64,000 nucleotides of DNA from Scortum barcoo (GCA_023238725.1 CM041546.1:11573028-11637027), one strand, 5' to 3'. Shown: positions 1-14,200, counted from the stretch's first letter. The notes: generated by a model from the sequence alone, not told the origin. Numbers and translations: made by a program.

Positions 1-22
1 TTTTTCTGTTCTCTATCCACAG

Positions 23-3000
23 GGCCTGACCTCCACCTTTGCCCTTGAGGTCTTGGAGAGAGATGGTCCCAATGAACTAAAGCCTCCTAAAGGAACTCCA
101 GAGTATGTGAAGTTCGCCAGGCAACTGGCTGGAGGTCTTCAGTGCCTAATGTGGGTCGCGGCTGTCATCTGCTTCATAGCCTTTGGAATTGAACTTGCGA
201 GAGGGAACTTCACCAGCTTTGACGATGTGAGTTATATTTAGAGGCCTTCTCCTTCAGCGGACTGTGGAAAAAAGAGACTTAATGCATGTTTTTATGGTTA
301 CATCTTCTTTCCCACTCCAGCTGTACCTGGCCATTACCCTAATTGCTGTCGTTGTGGTAACTGGTTGCTTTGGTTACTACCAAGAATTCAAGAGTACCAA
401 CATCATTGCCAGCTTCAAAAATTTGGTGCCACAGGTAACTTCATGGTGCAACTTCATGTCAGTATGTTGTTGGAATTTGATATTACTTGCTTCTCTACCA
501 TTTTATCTCTTTCCTGTTTCCTTTTCTGTCACACTTTTGTTTGCCCTTTCTCACTTTGTCCATCTTCATTCATTCATCTCCTTTCATCTTTGCTAATTGT
601 ACACAAATAGCAAGCCATTGTGATCCGTGATGGCCAGAAAAACCAAATCAATGCCAACCAACTGGTGGTGGGGGATTTGGTGGAGATCAAGGGAGGAGAC
701 AGAGTCCCTGCTGACATTCGCATCATCACTGGTCAAGGTTGCAAGGTAGGTCACGCACACATGATGTACATCCATACAGGCACTGGCATACAGCAGATAT
801 ACTGCTTGTTGAAACTAATGGAAAATATCTTGATGCTAGATTAAGTTTGAGACATTTTACTTCAGTTCTTTTTTTTTAGTATTGAGCCCAATGTATTTCA
901 CCAGAATACAGTGTCTGAATATCCACTTTTTATCAAAATTGGCTCACCGGTGAATGAAATACTATGTTCACCTTAAACCATGGCATCCTCAGTAGGCCTG
1001 CTGGTGTAATGTACTTAACTTTTGTCCCAGTTTAACAGCACAGGGCCTATAAGATCCCATTTTTAACCACTTGTGAACATGCTTTCTGTGCCAGGTGGAC
1101 AACTCGTCCTTGACAGGGGAGTCCGAACCGCAAACCAGGAGCCCAGAATGTACTCATGAGAATCCACTGGAAACCAGAAACATTGCTTTCTTCTCTACAA
1201 CCTGTCTGGAAGGTACAGTACAGTAAACATTATATACTGTACACGCAACCTGGACTAGTTATAATATATTTAGCGATCAAAGTATTTGCTTGTTTATTTA
1301 TAGCTGTTGCTGGGGTGAACGTAGGTGCCTTGCTCATTGGCAGTATGGAAGTGATAAGTGTGAGACATGTGAATATAAGAATCTCCTCTCCTCTCCAGGC
1401 GTTGCCACCGGTGTGATCATTAACACAGGTGATCGTACCATCATCGGTCGGATTGCCAGCTTGGCGAGCGGCGTCGGCAACGAGAAGACACCCATTGCCA
1501 TCGAAATTGAGCACTTTGTTGACATCATTGCCGGTCTTGCAATCTTTTTCGGGTTCACCTTCTTTGTGGTTGCCATGTTCATTGGGTATGCCTTCCTGGA
1601 AGCTATGATTTTCTTCATGGCCATTGTGGTGGCTTATGTGCCAGAGGGGCTCCTTGCTACAGTTACTGTGAGTCACTGCAACAGCAATGAACTTCTGTAA
1701 TACCATTATTTGGGATATTTAATTTCCATTAAGTCTAATGATCAGAACTGGACTCTGTGAATGCTCATTTTGGATGATGGCACTAATGCAAAATCATATC
1801 CCCTGTATTAGTTAGCAGTGTGCAAAATCAATGTAGCCCTGTCTTAACCTGTCTCTGTTAACAGGTATGTCTGTCTCTGACTGCTAAACGACTTGCTAGG
1901 AAGAACTGTGTTGTGAAGAACCTGGAAGCTGTGGAGACATTAGGTTAGTATGCATGAACACCAGACATGTCCTATTCTCTGATGAGTGATACGATCTGGG
2001 TAAATTGAACGTGATCATTTTATTTCTGTTCTGGTTATTTAAAGTTTCAGTGTGGGGAATGAAAGTGAAAGTCCTTGTTCCTTTTTCAAGTTTGGTCTCT
2101 GCTGTGTGTGTTTAGGCTCCACTTCAGTGATCTGTTCAGATAAGACAGGTACCCTGACCCAGAACAGGATGACTGTGGCTCACCTTTGGTTCGACAACCA
2201 AATCCACGCTGCTGATACCACTGAAGATCAGTCAGGTAGACACACAGAAACAGCTTATTTTTGTTGAAGGCTTTTCCTTTTATATCAATCAGCAGTGTTG
2301 CTGGGAGCGATGTTATGTTGATATACACAATAAAATATAATAAGCTTACTCGTAGATTGCTATATCAGCTTTTATGTGTCTTTAAAAGGTGGATTTATGT
2401 CATTTTACATCTGAGAACTCTTTCAGTAATGATCGCATGTTTGTGTGGTTCCCAGGCCAGAGTTTTGACCAGTCATCAGAAACATGGCGTTCACTGGCCA
2501 GAGTGGCGGCCCTGTGTAACAGAGCTATATTCAGACCTGATCAGGAGGGTGTACCTATTCCTAAGGTATGGGTTTAGATGTTTGTAGTAAACATCCATGT
2601 GGTGTCACACTGAGTTTTGCTTAAATTATGTAATTGTTTGTGAAAAGCCATAAGGTTCCACCATTTCTATATTATAAGAAAATATTAATCTCACTTTCAA
2701 TCTCACACAGAGGCTGGTGGTGGGAGATGCATCAGAGACAGCTCTGCTGAAGTTCACTGAGCTCACAATAGGTAACATCATGGACTATCGTAATCGCTTC
2801 AAGAAAGGAGTGGAAGTCCCCTTCAACTCCACCAACAAGTTCCAGGTGAAAGAATCGTTTAAAGTTATTTACTTCGATCCTTACTGTATAGACCTGTAAT
2901 TCACAGTGAAAAGCACAGATAAATGTCCAGTTTTATTCAGCTCTGTCACTCACCTCTCTCTCTCCAGCTGTCCATCCACGAACTGGAGGATCCTCTGGAC

Positions 3001-6000
3001 CTACGCTACCTGTTGGTGATGAAGGGAGCACCAGAACGTATCCTGGAGCGCTGCTCAACCATTTTGATAAAAGGCCAGGAGCTGCCTCTGGACGAACAGT
3101 GGAGAGAAGCCTTTCAGACAGCTTATATGGACCTGGGAGGACTGGGAGAGAGAGTACTGGGTTAGAGAGTACTTCTTATGACCCATACCGTGACCTGATC
3201 ATGTGATCATGTTTGAAAATGAATTTCCCTAAACCACCTACACCACTTCCCTTTTATGTTTTGGTATATTCAAAACCAACCTACTGTTCCTTTTTTTCCC
3301 CTCCCAGGTTTCTGTCACCTCTATCTGAATGAGAAGGAGTTTCCTCGTGGCTTTCGGTTTGACCCTGATGAGATGAATTTCCCTACGTCAGGATTGTGCT
3401 TTGCTGGTCTGATCTCAATGATTGACCCCCCAAGAGCCACTGTGCCTGATGCAGTAATGAAATGCCGTACTGCAGGAATCAGGGTGTGTTCACATCACCC
3501 GGCATGCACATAAACAGCTTCTCTGGGCTGGTGTAGTGAAAAAAAAATACTCATGTAACTACTTATGCAAAAGTTTATTTTATTTTCCTGTCTCAGTACT
3601 TTATCTTTATACCTTGAAACTTCAGGTTGTCATGGTGACTGGGGACCATCCAATCACAGCAAGGGCAATAGCAGCTAATGTTGGCATAATTTCAGAAGGC
3701 AGTGAAACAGTGGAAGATATTGCCCAGAGAAAGCGCATACCTGTTGAACAAGTCAACAAGAGGTATTAGCATCATTAACACGCTTTGAATTCTCATCTCC
3801 ATGATTTATCAAGGAACTGACTATCTATTCATTGCAGTGTAATGTTTATGGTTTGTTTCTTACTGTGCGACCACAACAAGTGATTTACCGACTGTTGTGT
3901 CTGAATCCGTGCGTGCACATTTGTGCATTTATTGTATGTAACTCTGTCTGTCACTGTCTGTGTGCAGGGATGCCCGCGCTTGTGTGATCAGTGGTGGACA
4001 GCTGAAAGAAATGAGCAGCGACGAGTTAGATGACGCGCTAAGGAACCATCCGGAGATGGTGTTCGCAAGAACTTCCCCTCAGCAGAAACTGATCATCGTA
4101 GAGAGTTGTCAGCGTCTGGTAAAAACACACAGACATACACATGAACACACACTTCTCTTAATCCTGCAGTGACAGAGTGACAGAATGTATTTGACCATTT
4201 GAAAACTATTTGTATGCAAAGCAAGTTTCCAATACACATCATTTAAAAATGCTCAAGGAGAGACACTATAAAGCAAATCTCACATCAATATGGTCCCCTG
4301 GGAGGATTGTGCATGGAGAAGCAGCAGGGGTGCAGATTGGTTTGCATGTATCCATGTCCAGTGTGTATGATCAGACAGACCTTTACAGGCTCCTGTCAGA
4401 TGACTTCATCTTTTATCCCTCGCAGGGCTCTATTGTTGCTGTAACAGGTGATGGTGTGAACGACTCCCCCGCCCTCAAGAAGGCTGACATCGGTGTCGCC
4501 ATGGGCATCGCCGGGTCAGACGCTGCCAAGAACGCTGCAGACATGATCCTGTTGGACGACAACTTTGCCTCAATTGTCACTGGAGTGGAGCAAGGTGAGA
4601 GAGAAGATATTCTGTGTTTTTAAATCTTAAGAGGTCCACAGCCATCACTTGACCTAAGTATGGATCTTTATTCGGCTGATAACTGTCACAGTAGCTGCTG
4701 GGCGAAGTGAAGTTTGGACCCAGGATGCAGACGAGGCAGGAGGCAGAGTAGATCGAATGACTCTTTATTATAGGAACACGGGGAAACAGGAACAAACGGG
4801 CAGGTTCAAAGCAGGAAACAAACGTAGAGAACAAATGCGACAGGCAGAACCATGACACATAGAAGTAAACAAAATTTAGGTCTTGATTTCAGAAAATCAC
4901 AACTCTGCAAGGATGTGAATTATTATTATCATCATCAACTGTTCAGTTTGTTGAGTTGAGGTGTGTTTGTGTATGTGTGTTTGTGCGTGTGTGTGTAGGC
5001 CGTCTTATCTTTGACAACCTGAAGAAGTCTATTGCCTACACACTAACCAAGAACATTCCTGAGCTGACTCCATATCTAATCTACATCACCGTCAGCGTGC
5101 CTCTTCCTCTCGGCTGCATCACCATTCTCTTCATCGAGCTGGCCACTGACATTGTGAGTAATTCTGCCATCGTTACCGGTTCAGCAGGAAAGCAATTAAT
5201 AGGATGAGCTGTACAGTGAGGTACTGTTTCTTTATTTTTTGCTGTAGTTCCCCTCTGTCTCTCTGGCTTACGAGAAAGCTGAGAGTGACATCATGCACCT
5301 GAAGCCCAGGAACCCTCGTCGTGATCGTCTGGTAAATGAAGCCCTGGCTGTGTACTCATACTTCCAGATAGGTGAGACTGTGTGAGTGTGTGTGATGGTC
5401 AATGAAACATGCATACTGTACTGTATATTACTATCACAATAACTTTAGCTACACTGAACTGACTAGTTACCTCACACCTATAGACAGTAGACCAACAAAA
5501 GTTATCTAAATTAATCTCCAGTTCTTTAGATACATGCAGAGCCTGATAACAGACCACAGAAGCAAAAAAATGACCCAGAATCCCTCTGGAGGAGGCTAAA
5601 CCCCCAGCCCATATGTTCTCTGAGCTAGATTTACACTCTCATAAAACAGTACTAAATAATGTTGTGTTTCTTCTCTCCCTGTTTTAGGAGCCATCCAGTC
5701 CTATGCAGGTTTTACAGATTATTTCACAACCATGGCCCAGGAGGGCTGGTATCCTCTCTTGTGCGTCGGCCTGCGTTCTCAGTGGGAAGATGTTCGTCTT
5801 CAAGACTTACAGGACAGCTATGGACAAGAATGGGTTAGTGTAGATTTGAGGCCTTTGGTTCCTCTCTGTGGACACAAAAAAATGTCTCATTTCGGTCTGT
5901 TGGGTCAAGGGAATATTTGTATTACCATCAGCACAGACACAAATAACTCCTATCTCTTCATAAGTCTTCATATGTCTTCATATGTCTCTTCTGTTTGCAG

Positions 6001-6796
6001 ACATTCAGTCAGAGATTGTATCAGGAGTACACATGCTACACTGTATTTTTCGTCAGTATAGAGATCTGCCAGATCGCTGATGTGCTGATCAGGAAAACTC
6101 GACGTCTCTCTGCGTTCCAGCAAGGCTTTTTCAGGTCAGTAAAGACCGATCCTCAACGTGAATCATTCTGAGGGATGTATTTTTAAAGTCATAGCATGAA
6201 CATTAATAGGATTAGGGTCCTGTGTGATTGTAACAAGATTCCAGCTGGGTGTTTGGTTATTTATATGTTTATGTATGTGCAGGAACCGTGTCCTGGTTTC
6301 TGCCATAGTTTTCCAGCTCTGCCTGGGTAATCTGCTTTGTTACTGCCCTGGAATGCCCAATATCTTCAATTTCATGCCTATCAGGTAAAACCACACAGCC
6401 TTGCCCACCATCTAAAATCAACCCATCAGGTCAGACTGGAAAAGAAAGTTACTTATACTACAATCAATAATGTTTTTTTTTAGTTTTTTTTATTTGAGAT
6501 ACAAAAAAAAAAATCTGTAACCCGTGGTCTGTATTTTGTTTTTGTTTTTTTTACTATCCAGAGTCCAGTGGTGGTTTGTCCCTCTCCCATACGGTATTTT
6601 AATCTTTGTCTACGATGAGATCAGGAAGTTAGGAGTCAGAAGATATCCAGGGAGTAAGCCACGATTCTTTATCATTCCTTCTCACCGTTTAACATCCATT
6701 CATCACTCATCATTAACATCTCTACATCTGCTCAGTAATCATTAATCCATGGTTTGTAATCTCACAGGTTGGTGGGATCAGGAATTATACTACTGA
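23..6796 (+). CDS. atp4a: H+/K+-ATPase catalytic alpha subunit, 3' 21 coding exons (5' end outside window)
   Basis: P-type (P2C) ATPase that exchanges cytosolic H+ for luminal K+ to acidify the stomach; works with a beta subunit in parietal/oxynticopeptic cell membranes. The 21 exons join in frame to 963 codons plus a stop, against about 1,035 aa for mammalian ATP4A, so only roughly the first 70 residues are missing. Visible motifs: TGES of the actuator domain (1113-1124), phosphorylation motif DKTGT (2139-2153), TGDGVNDSP hinge (4444-4470) and C-terminal WWDQELYY (6770-6793). In TM5 the YTLTKNIPE segment has Lys at 5049-5051, matching mammalian Lys791. Na+/K+-ATPases have Ser there, so this is a proton pump and not atp1a. 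The exon starting at 23 begins with GLTST in phase 0. ATP12A shares the Lys, but the sequence follows ATP4A along its whole length. Confidence 0.97.
4682..4858 (-). repeat. Interspersed repeat fragment in atp4a intron (LTR- or SINE-like)
   Basis: This intronic block looks unlike its surroundings. Read on the minus strand it starts near TGTCATGG, contains AATAAAG, and ends in TGTGACA, so it has a TG...CA outline with an internal polyadenylation signal. That layout suggests a short solo LTR or retroposon tail. I see no matching target-site duplication, so the class is an inference. Confidence 0.4.
4957..4998 (+). repeat. TG-rich tract forming the acceptor of the atp4a TM5/TM6 exon
   Basis: A degenerate TG/TTG run leads directly into the TAG acceptor at 4996-4998, replacing an ordinary pyrimidine tract. 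The exon it serves (4999-5153) carries the ion-pathway TM5/TM6 segment. Confidence 0.8.
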
Positions 6797-8284
6797 GGCC
6801 AGAGAAGCCCTTTCCTTCATCCATTCCTATACATGGAAGCATCACTCATGAACAGAGTGCTCCAAACCCAGAGGATCTTACCTGATTCACCATTCATCTA
6901 TATTACCTTGTGATCTATGTATTTATAGCTTAAACTGTCTTTTAATGTTAACAAAAAAAAGGTTATAATTACTGAAAGTCATCACTAAATAATTAAGATT
7001 TCCTCTGCTCCAGCTCCTTGACTGTGGCTCCACTGTATTTGAGACTGATTATGTCAAATTAATAACAAAAGTAGCTATTTTTTTTTAATCAGTATTGCTT
7101 CATATTTTCATATTGCTGTTGTATTACTGAAAGTCACTGTTTGCATATATTCTCACCAGAAAAGCATGGAATTCACAAATACAGACTCTCTTAATGTTGT
7201 ACTTGTGACTCACTTACTCACGTACTTGTGAAAAATGGTTTATCTGCTTTAATGGCTTTGGCTAGAGATTAAGAATTTCTTAACTGATCAGGCACACCAA
7301 AGTGCCCTGTGTTTAAGAATATAAAGTGTGTGCTAAAGATGTTTCAAAAATTGATTTTTCATTTGATTTTTATTATATCAGAAGAAATCAATGCATTTTT
7401 GACAAACTGATAACAGCTGAATATTCACGTGGAACAAAACTGCTTCAGTTTTACATTTCTTGACTCAAATTACACAGAGCTGAAAATCAGCAATCAATCA
7501 ATCAAAACAACATGTCACTGCAGAGGGACAGTCAACTATAATCACTCACCTTTACTGAATGTTTTTACCTGAACTTTTGAAATGATTAATTTAATCATAT
7601 CGTGATCGTTTAGCAGTGGCCATGTTCATCACTTTCTAAAATAGACTGAAAGGAGGCTGCATCCGCTGGGAGGTGACAAAAAGTAAACAACACATGCAAA
7701 CAAAAAGTACCAAATAAATAAATAAACACCTGAAAATGTAATTTATTCACAATATTTGATAACAAAATATGAATGTTATATTGTGGTATTAAACTGCTGT
7801 TGACATCTAGATGAAACCAAGTTTCTAAAACAGAGCACACATAAGGCAAAGACCTTTTTCACATACTATGAGTGTAGAGTTCATTTGAAGAAGAAGAAGA
7901 AACTTATTGTTTTCATCACCCAAGACCAGTGTCAAAAAAAAAAGCTTTGACAAATTCAGTACATGTATTTTGTTTTAGGGCTCTCTGTTCCATAAATCTC
8001 AAAATGTCATTTCCAAGGGCCGCTTTAACCATTTTAACTACCAGCAGGACAAACTCAATTACCATTTAAATATAGCTAAAAAAAAAAAAAAGAGATGCTC
8101 CACCTAGTGACAACTGTGCACTTCTGTTCATTTTCACCATTTGTCCTCCTGTTCTCTCCCTCGCTTTACTCAATCTTCCACAAGATGATCTTGTTGTCAC
8201 AGTCAAATACCCAAAGGATATTTTTTTCTCCCTCTTCTTTCCACATGCTCCTCTTCTGATTCATGCTCTTTCTTCCTCTGTTCT
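6797..8284. other. Convergent 3' UTRs of atp4a and dennd3
   Basis: AT-rich sequence between the atp4a stop and the dennd3 stop, with no supported ORF. It should hold both 3' UTRs. A plus-strand AATAAA at 7713-7718 could end atp4a. On the minus strand AATAAA at 7742-7747 (or 7368-7373) could end dennd3. If both are used, the two transcripts would overlap or nearly overlap tail to tail. The polyadenylation sites are not proven by sequence alone. Confidence 0.5.
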
Positions 8285-11200
8285 CTACTCGACTTTCCAG
8301 ATGGCAATTTTGCCATCACGGCGTGCAGAGCCACTCAGAACGTAGCGATTCTCAGCAGAGCAGAGCGTCTGGATGCTGTCTGAATGGGCCTGCAGCTCTT
8401 TTGCCACAGTGTGGCTCTCTGGGTCCATCACCAACACCTGACTCCTCAGCTGACCGTCACACTGACCTTCAACACCGATCTGGCCACGACAGCCCACCCA
8501 GATCTGAGGGGAGGAGAGAGCATCAGTAGAACAGTAAAAAAAAATAAATGAATAAATAAAAATAAAAAATAAAAAGTGGAGGAGAGCATGAAACACATAC
8601 AAGATACACATGTATCTAAAAATCCATGACCTCTCAAAAAACTGCAGGTACATGAACACAAACAAAGACATTGCTTCATTGATGAGCTGCTTTGTGCTCT
8701 TATGAACAACAAATCTATGTTACCTTGAATTTTTTCAGACCTGTATCAAAGCTCACCTGGTCCTTGACTCGAATCATACAGGTGACTCCCGAACAGCCTG
8801 GCAGGGAGACTCTCTTGAATGGACGTTTGTGGTTGTTGGTGTACCAGAGACACAGCTCCCCTGAGTCTGCACAGCCCATCCACAACTGACCTCGCTGGAG
8901 CAAACACACACAAGTTAGCTCCATTTACAACTGTCTAGGTGTCAAATTCACAGAATAGATATTTCATTCTATGAGGTGTTTAATGTTTAACTGATAGACG
9001 TATTATCTGAGGAATGTAAAGTCACCTCTGGGATAACAGTGAAGCTGCTGAAGCTACTGGGCATGCTCCGTAGGTCATCAGGAAGTACCATTCTTCTTTG
9101 TGGGTTCCCACTCTTCTTCAGTTCCACAATGCTGTCACCGCAACCTGCACATACAGACACCGCTGTTCAACAAATCATTATCAGGGTCTTTTTTTATTTG
9201 CTGAGAAGAATTAGGTAGATTTAGTCTGATAGAAGCGAAGATGCTTTCAAAGCAAAGCAATCAATGCTACTGTTTATTTGAGTGTTAGTGTGTGAAAGAA
9301 ATGAGCAAAAATACAAAAAGGGCACAAAGGGAAATGTGTGCACTTACAGCACCACAGTGTGCCATCATGGATCTGTATAGAGCAGAGACGGTCACAGCTG
9401 AGGTGGAACTGACGCTTCACTTTGAGACTGGCTGAGTCCCACTGCAGAATCATCCCATCGCAGCTGCAGGAGTATGTCTGCTGACTGGGGGAGACAGCTT
9501 GAATTTGATTGGAACTTTGATTTGAAAATACTGATTAAAACACTCATCACATCCATATACACATTTCAACGAACAACTGAACTACAGTTAATCATGTCTC
9601 TACCTGCTGTGTTGATCTCTGGTGTCCACTGCGAGTCCAGTCACTTCGTGTCTGTGTTCAGTCAGCTGCTTGTTGCAGGACATGCTGTGAGTGTCAATGA
9701 TGTAGATTACAGAGTCCTGAGAGCCAATCCACACCTGCTCCTGGACCAATCCCAGCATGCAGTTCTAAATAGAAAAAACATGTGACATCTCAATTTTATT
9801 TCCCTTATAAAATGGTAGGCTAACAGACTAAACCAAATAGTAATAACAAAAACACTAAATACACAGAATAGGTATAGCGATATATTAAGTTTAAATGCAG
9901 TAAAAAAAACATCATCATATTTAAACACACCCGTATTAAAGGCTTTATGTAAGAGTGTGTCTAACTTTGCAGCCAAGTAGTAGTATCAACAAACACAATG
10001 TGGCAGATTTGATCTGAGAAGTTGAAAGATTTGTCTGATTTTTTTGCAAGCAAGACCTGGTGCTTTTGTTTAGTTAAAAAGAATAGTCACATAGAAATTC
10101 TACACACAGTGATCTCATGCTGGCTTAACAGTATGAAGTTTAAATACACATGAAGTGTGTGAGTCAGGGACAGATGTCTGGTGAGCTCACTTAAGTCCAA
10201 TTTATTTTCATTTTCAGAGTCATCTTCAGCCCGCACCATTGTTTGGCACAGAACCCTCTGCAGCCACAAAAAAGCTTTATACAACTCTTTCAACAGAGAA
10301 GTAACATTGGTACAATTCATCTTAAATTAATGTTACTCAAAAGAATAACGCATATGTCTACTCTCACCAGTTGCGACTCTCCAACCTGGATGTAATCCTG
10401 CAGCATGGACCAGCTAGCTGCATCAAATACAGCCACTTTGCCCCCACTGAGGGCCACCCACAGTTTTGGGTTCATCTCACCCTCTGAGTCATTGCAACTC
10501 AACTGACCTAGAGAAAATGAGAAAGAGACAGAGAAAGACCGAGAAAGTAGTGAATCTGTGAATTGTGAGATCTGACTGTATCCAGTAAAAAAACAAACTG
10601 CACAGCAGGGTGGTTTAGTGTGTAAGTAAACGAAACAATTAATTACCAACTTAACTTAATTATTATTGCCTCTAATCTCTATCACTTCATAAAGCAGTGT
10701 TTATCTGCAGTATTTATTTATTTTTTTTAACTCAGTGATCTCTTTCATTCAAATCAACTGCCTCCACATATTTTTGTCCTCAGTCACAGACTAACAAGAC
10801 AGCTATTATTCTGCTAATACACAGCACAAGAATAATCAGGTTATGTGGATAGGTTTCACTGAGGCGTCTGCTGCTTTGAGTTTACACAAGCAGCAAGACA
10901 CAAGCACACACACTCGCAGTCTGATTTACACTTTTGATACCTACATGCATAGATATTCATGGCTGCAGGAAGAAATAGTGAAAATGTCTTTTTTCCTTTT
11001 TGTCCCATCTGACAAATCACCATTTGACAGTGGGTGTTTTGTGACTTTAACGAGTGTACAGCAGACATATGTATGTCTATATAGTGAATTTAACAGAGAA
11101 AATAACAGAAACTGTTAGGCACATGATCTCTCTCTCTGCTCAGACAGGGGTTCAGTGTGCAAGCTGATGACCATTAAACACATAAACAGATTACCACTAC

Positions 11201-14200
11201 ACAGAACCTTCTTTGATGCTTTAAATGAATGTTATAAATAAGAAGACAGCTAAATACCATGGGAAACTGGAACATTCGTACCTGGTGTGTAAAGCAGCAC
11301 ATGTACAGTCTGAGGTTCAGCTAGGTGCAGTGATGGGTTGATCTTATGTTTTAGAGTCTCTGAGGTAGTTTTTGGCACCATCATGGGCACTGGTCAGAGA
11401 CAAACACAATGAATATGAAAGAGAAAGTGAATGAGTGAATGAATCATCTGGCAACTCTTTAAGGAATTTAATAAGCAAAAATAACATTCTCTTGTTTCAG
11501 CTCCTCAGCAGTAGGAATTTGATGCTTTTCTCTAATATGAGACAGTAAACTGAATATCTGTGAGCTTTGGATTGTTCAGATAACATCATCCCTGACCTAC
11601 AGAGGTAATCATCTGCACCATTTTTTGCCATTTAATAGACCTAATAATTAATCCAACACTTGAGAAATGATCACCATATTCGTATTCACAATAAAAATTG
11701 CCATTACTTAGTCTCAGCAAATCATTAACAGGATTAGTTGATGCTGTGTAACGGATCGCAGTGACTTGCAATTTAAATCAGAATGTGTATAGGTAAAATT
11801 ATCTTTTTTTTTTTTTAATACATGTGAAAAGAAAGATAAAAAGGAGCAGAAAAAGCAGCACAGGAATGACCCCAAACCTTCATGTTTTATCTTGTCAAAG
11901 TAGGCCAGCTTTGAGGCGGCAGTGATGGACCTCTGGGTCTGCAGGCAGCCCATGACGGCATCCATTAACAGGACGTTGGTCAGAGCCTGTGTCATGTATT
12001 GAGGGTCCTAAAAAGGCAATAAAAATAACTTAAGTAGTCAAAAAAGTAACTATGTTACTGCTACCATGACCATATTAGGTTATATGCCAATTTATATACA
12101 ATAGTAAATCTTCAGCAGCAGAAAACCCCACTAGAAGAGTATTGGTGAGGTCTCAATTATATCTCTTCAAATCTCTGCAAATATGGGCTCAGTCAATGGT
12201 GTTTTGGTGTAAGCTCTGGTAGGCTCTAGCAAAGTCTGATGTCTGAGTTACATTACATTTATTCCCCATTGTACAAATTTAACCTGTAAATCTGCATAGT
12301 GAGCACTGCGTTAGAAAATGGAGAGATTATTATTTTACTGGAGTGCCATCAACCTGTTCTGTTACATTTATATACTGCAGCATCTTTCTTCTGCAGACTT
12401 TTTGCAGACTTTTTTGTACCTTGTGTTGGTCAGCCATCTTGCGTCCGGCCCACATTTCTTTCACCATGAGGTTCCACAGTTCAGTCTCCGTCTTCAGGTT
12501 GGCCTCAAAGACCTCAGGCTTGCCTGAGGTCTTGATACGAAGGGAGGGAATACGAACAAGTAGAAAGGGAGCTGAGGCAATCTTCACCTCCTGCACACAA
12601 ATGGGGGAGTTACTTATTGAAATAAGAGTTTCAACTACGACAAAACACGATTCAGAAAAAAGGGATTGAAGACACTTGACCTGTATGTTTCTGAACTTTG
12701 TGATTTCAAGGAAACCCGGTCGTCCCTCGGTAAGCAAGAACAGACGTTTCTGTGTCATGGCAATTTTACCAACACCATGGGAGGTCTTGACACACGAGGA
12801 CAACTTGTAGACACACTCGCTGTTGTCAAGATGGTCTATGACCTCTGAGGGCAAGTTGACGTCTTGGGCCTCAGCCTCTGTCTCCTTCCAGAAGGTGTAG
12901 AAGACTCTGAAGAGTTCAGGGTCCACCGACTTTGTCTGACCTAGGACAGAGAAGGAGAAAGAGAAAAAGACAAACAAGCTGAACATGTAAAAATACCAGT
13001 GACACAAATACATAAACTTAGTTCCACATTCACGCTCATATTTCACAGAATAGTGTGTACTGTTTTTCAGATGTTACTAAATGATCGTCTGACACGGCAA
13101 TAACAATCCTGTCCTGTATTTTTTCCCCATCAAGCTATTCACGATTTCCTTTCATGTCTGATAAAAATCAAAACACAGATGGGGAAAACAAGTTCAGAAA
13201 AAAAAAAAAAAAACATAATTAGAGTGACTTCACTGTGAGCTTACAACTTTAGGTCTGAATGAATTTCATCATTTTCTCTTGTTCTATGACATCAGCTCTT
13301 TCTTTCTCTCATGTTTTTTGTTGCTCTAAGCTGAGAGTTGACTGCATTTCTACTTTCCTTTGACTTAATAACTGAACTAGAAACTTGTAATGCGTAATTT
13401 CCCTCTAAAGATCAATAAAATGAATTTCCTAAAATTTCATGATGTGGCTGACTGAGAACATTAGATTAATCAGAAAGTTGATCTGTTCTTGTTTTGTTCC
13501 AAAAGCAAATGAAATTGTCAGCACAACTGTTAGCTAACAGTTACTTATTTACTTGTGCAGCAAATATAGAGCCACCTTAACATCATGTTTCTGGACACCT
13601 GATGAATTTAAGTCCAATATTCGTTCTCTTTTGAGCTCTGTTTTTGGTCTCCACCACATCCTGATCCAAACACCAGGCTGCTGTCCTTCCACATCCTTTT
13701 TGTTAAATGCTGTGTTTAGCATCTGGTAGTTAACTGGGTCTGTCTGCCATTTAGTGCTGGACAGGTAGCATACACTAACATTTTCACTTAAACATTCAAA
13801 AACAGTGATGAAACAATGAGAGTGAATCAAAGTTGGTTATGAAACACTTGTTAATGTAATAATAATGGTATAATTCACTCATAAATCCTACAACCTGTCC
13901 AGAAAACAAAAATCCAGCAACTATTCTACAGTCAACTATTCTTCAGAGTGTGCTGAATAAAGACAGAAAAACCCACAGAGGCAAATATGACAGCGACCAG
14001 GCACTCCCACCTGGTGCCAGATACAGTCATTTTGAGTTAAAGAGTTTTTAATTCATATAAAGAAAATACTTTCCCAACACTAATTCCAAACAAAAGTAAG
14101 AGATCTGAAACTTTACAATCTTTGTTTGGTTAATAGGTAAAAATGTAATAATAATACTATATTTCCCTATTTGTATGTATCTCTTCACTTCAGTTGGACA

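Larger units (their letters stand above)
23..6796 (+). other. atp4a: Exon map of atp4a
   Basis: Coding exons: 23-226, 321-434, 611-745, 1095-1212, 1399-1667, 1865-1943, 2116-2235, 2456-2565, 2711-2845, 2968-3160, 3308-3483, 3626-3762, 3968-4118, 4426-4594, 4999-5153, 5248-5371, 5688-5833, 6001-6134, 6283-6384, 6562-6653, 6768-6796 (TGA at 6794-6796). All introns are GT-AG and every junction keeps phase; the lengths sum to 2,892 nt. No frameshift or premature stop is present. Confidence 0.93.

Noticed and set aside
23..6796. Identity as Na+/K+-ATPase alpha (atp1a) or ATP12A
   Set aside because: Lys rather than Ser in YTLTKNIPE excludes atp1a. Whole-length resemblance and the length match favour atp4a over atp12a, which teleosts are thought to lack.
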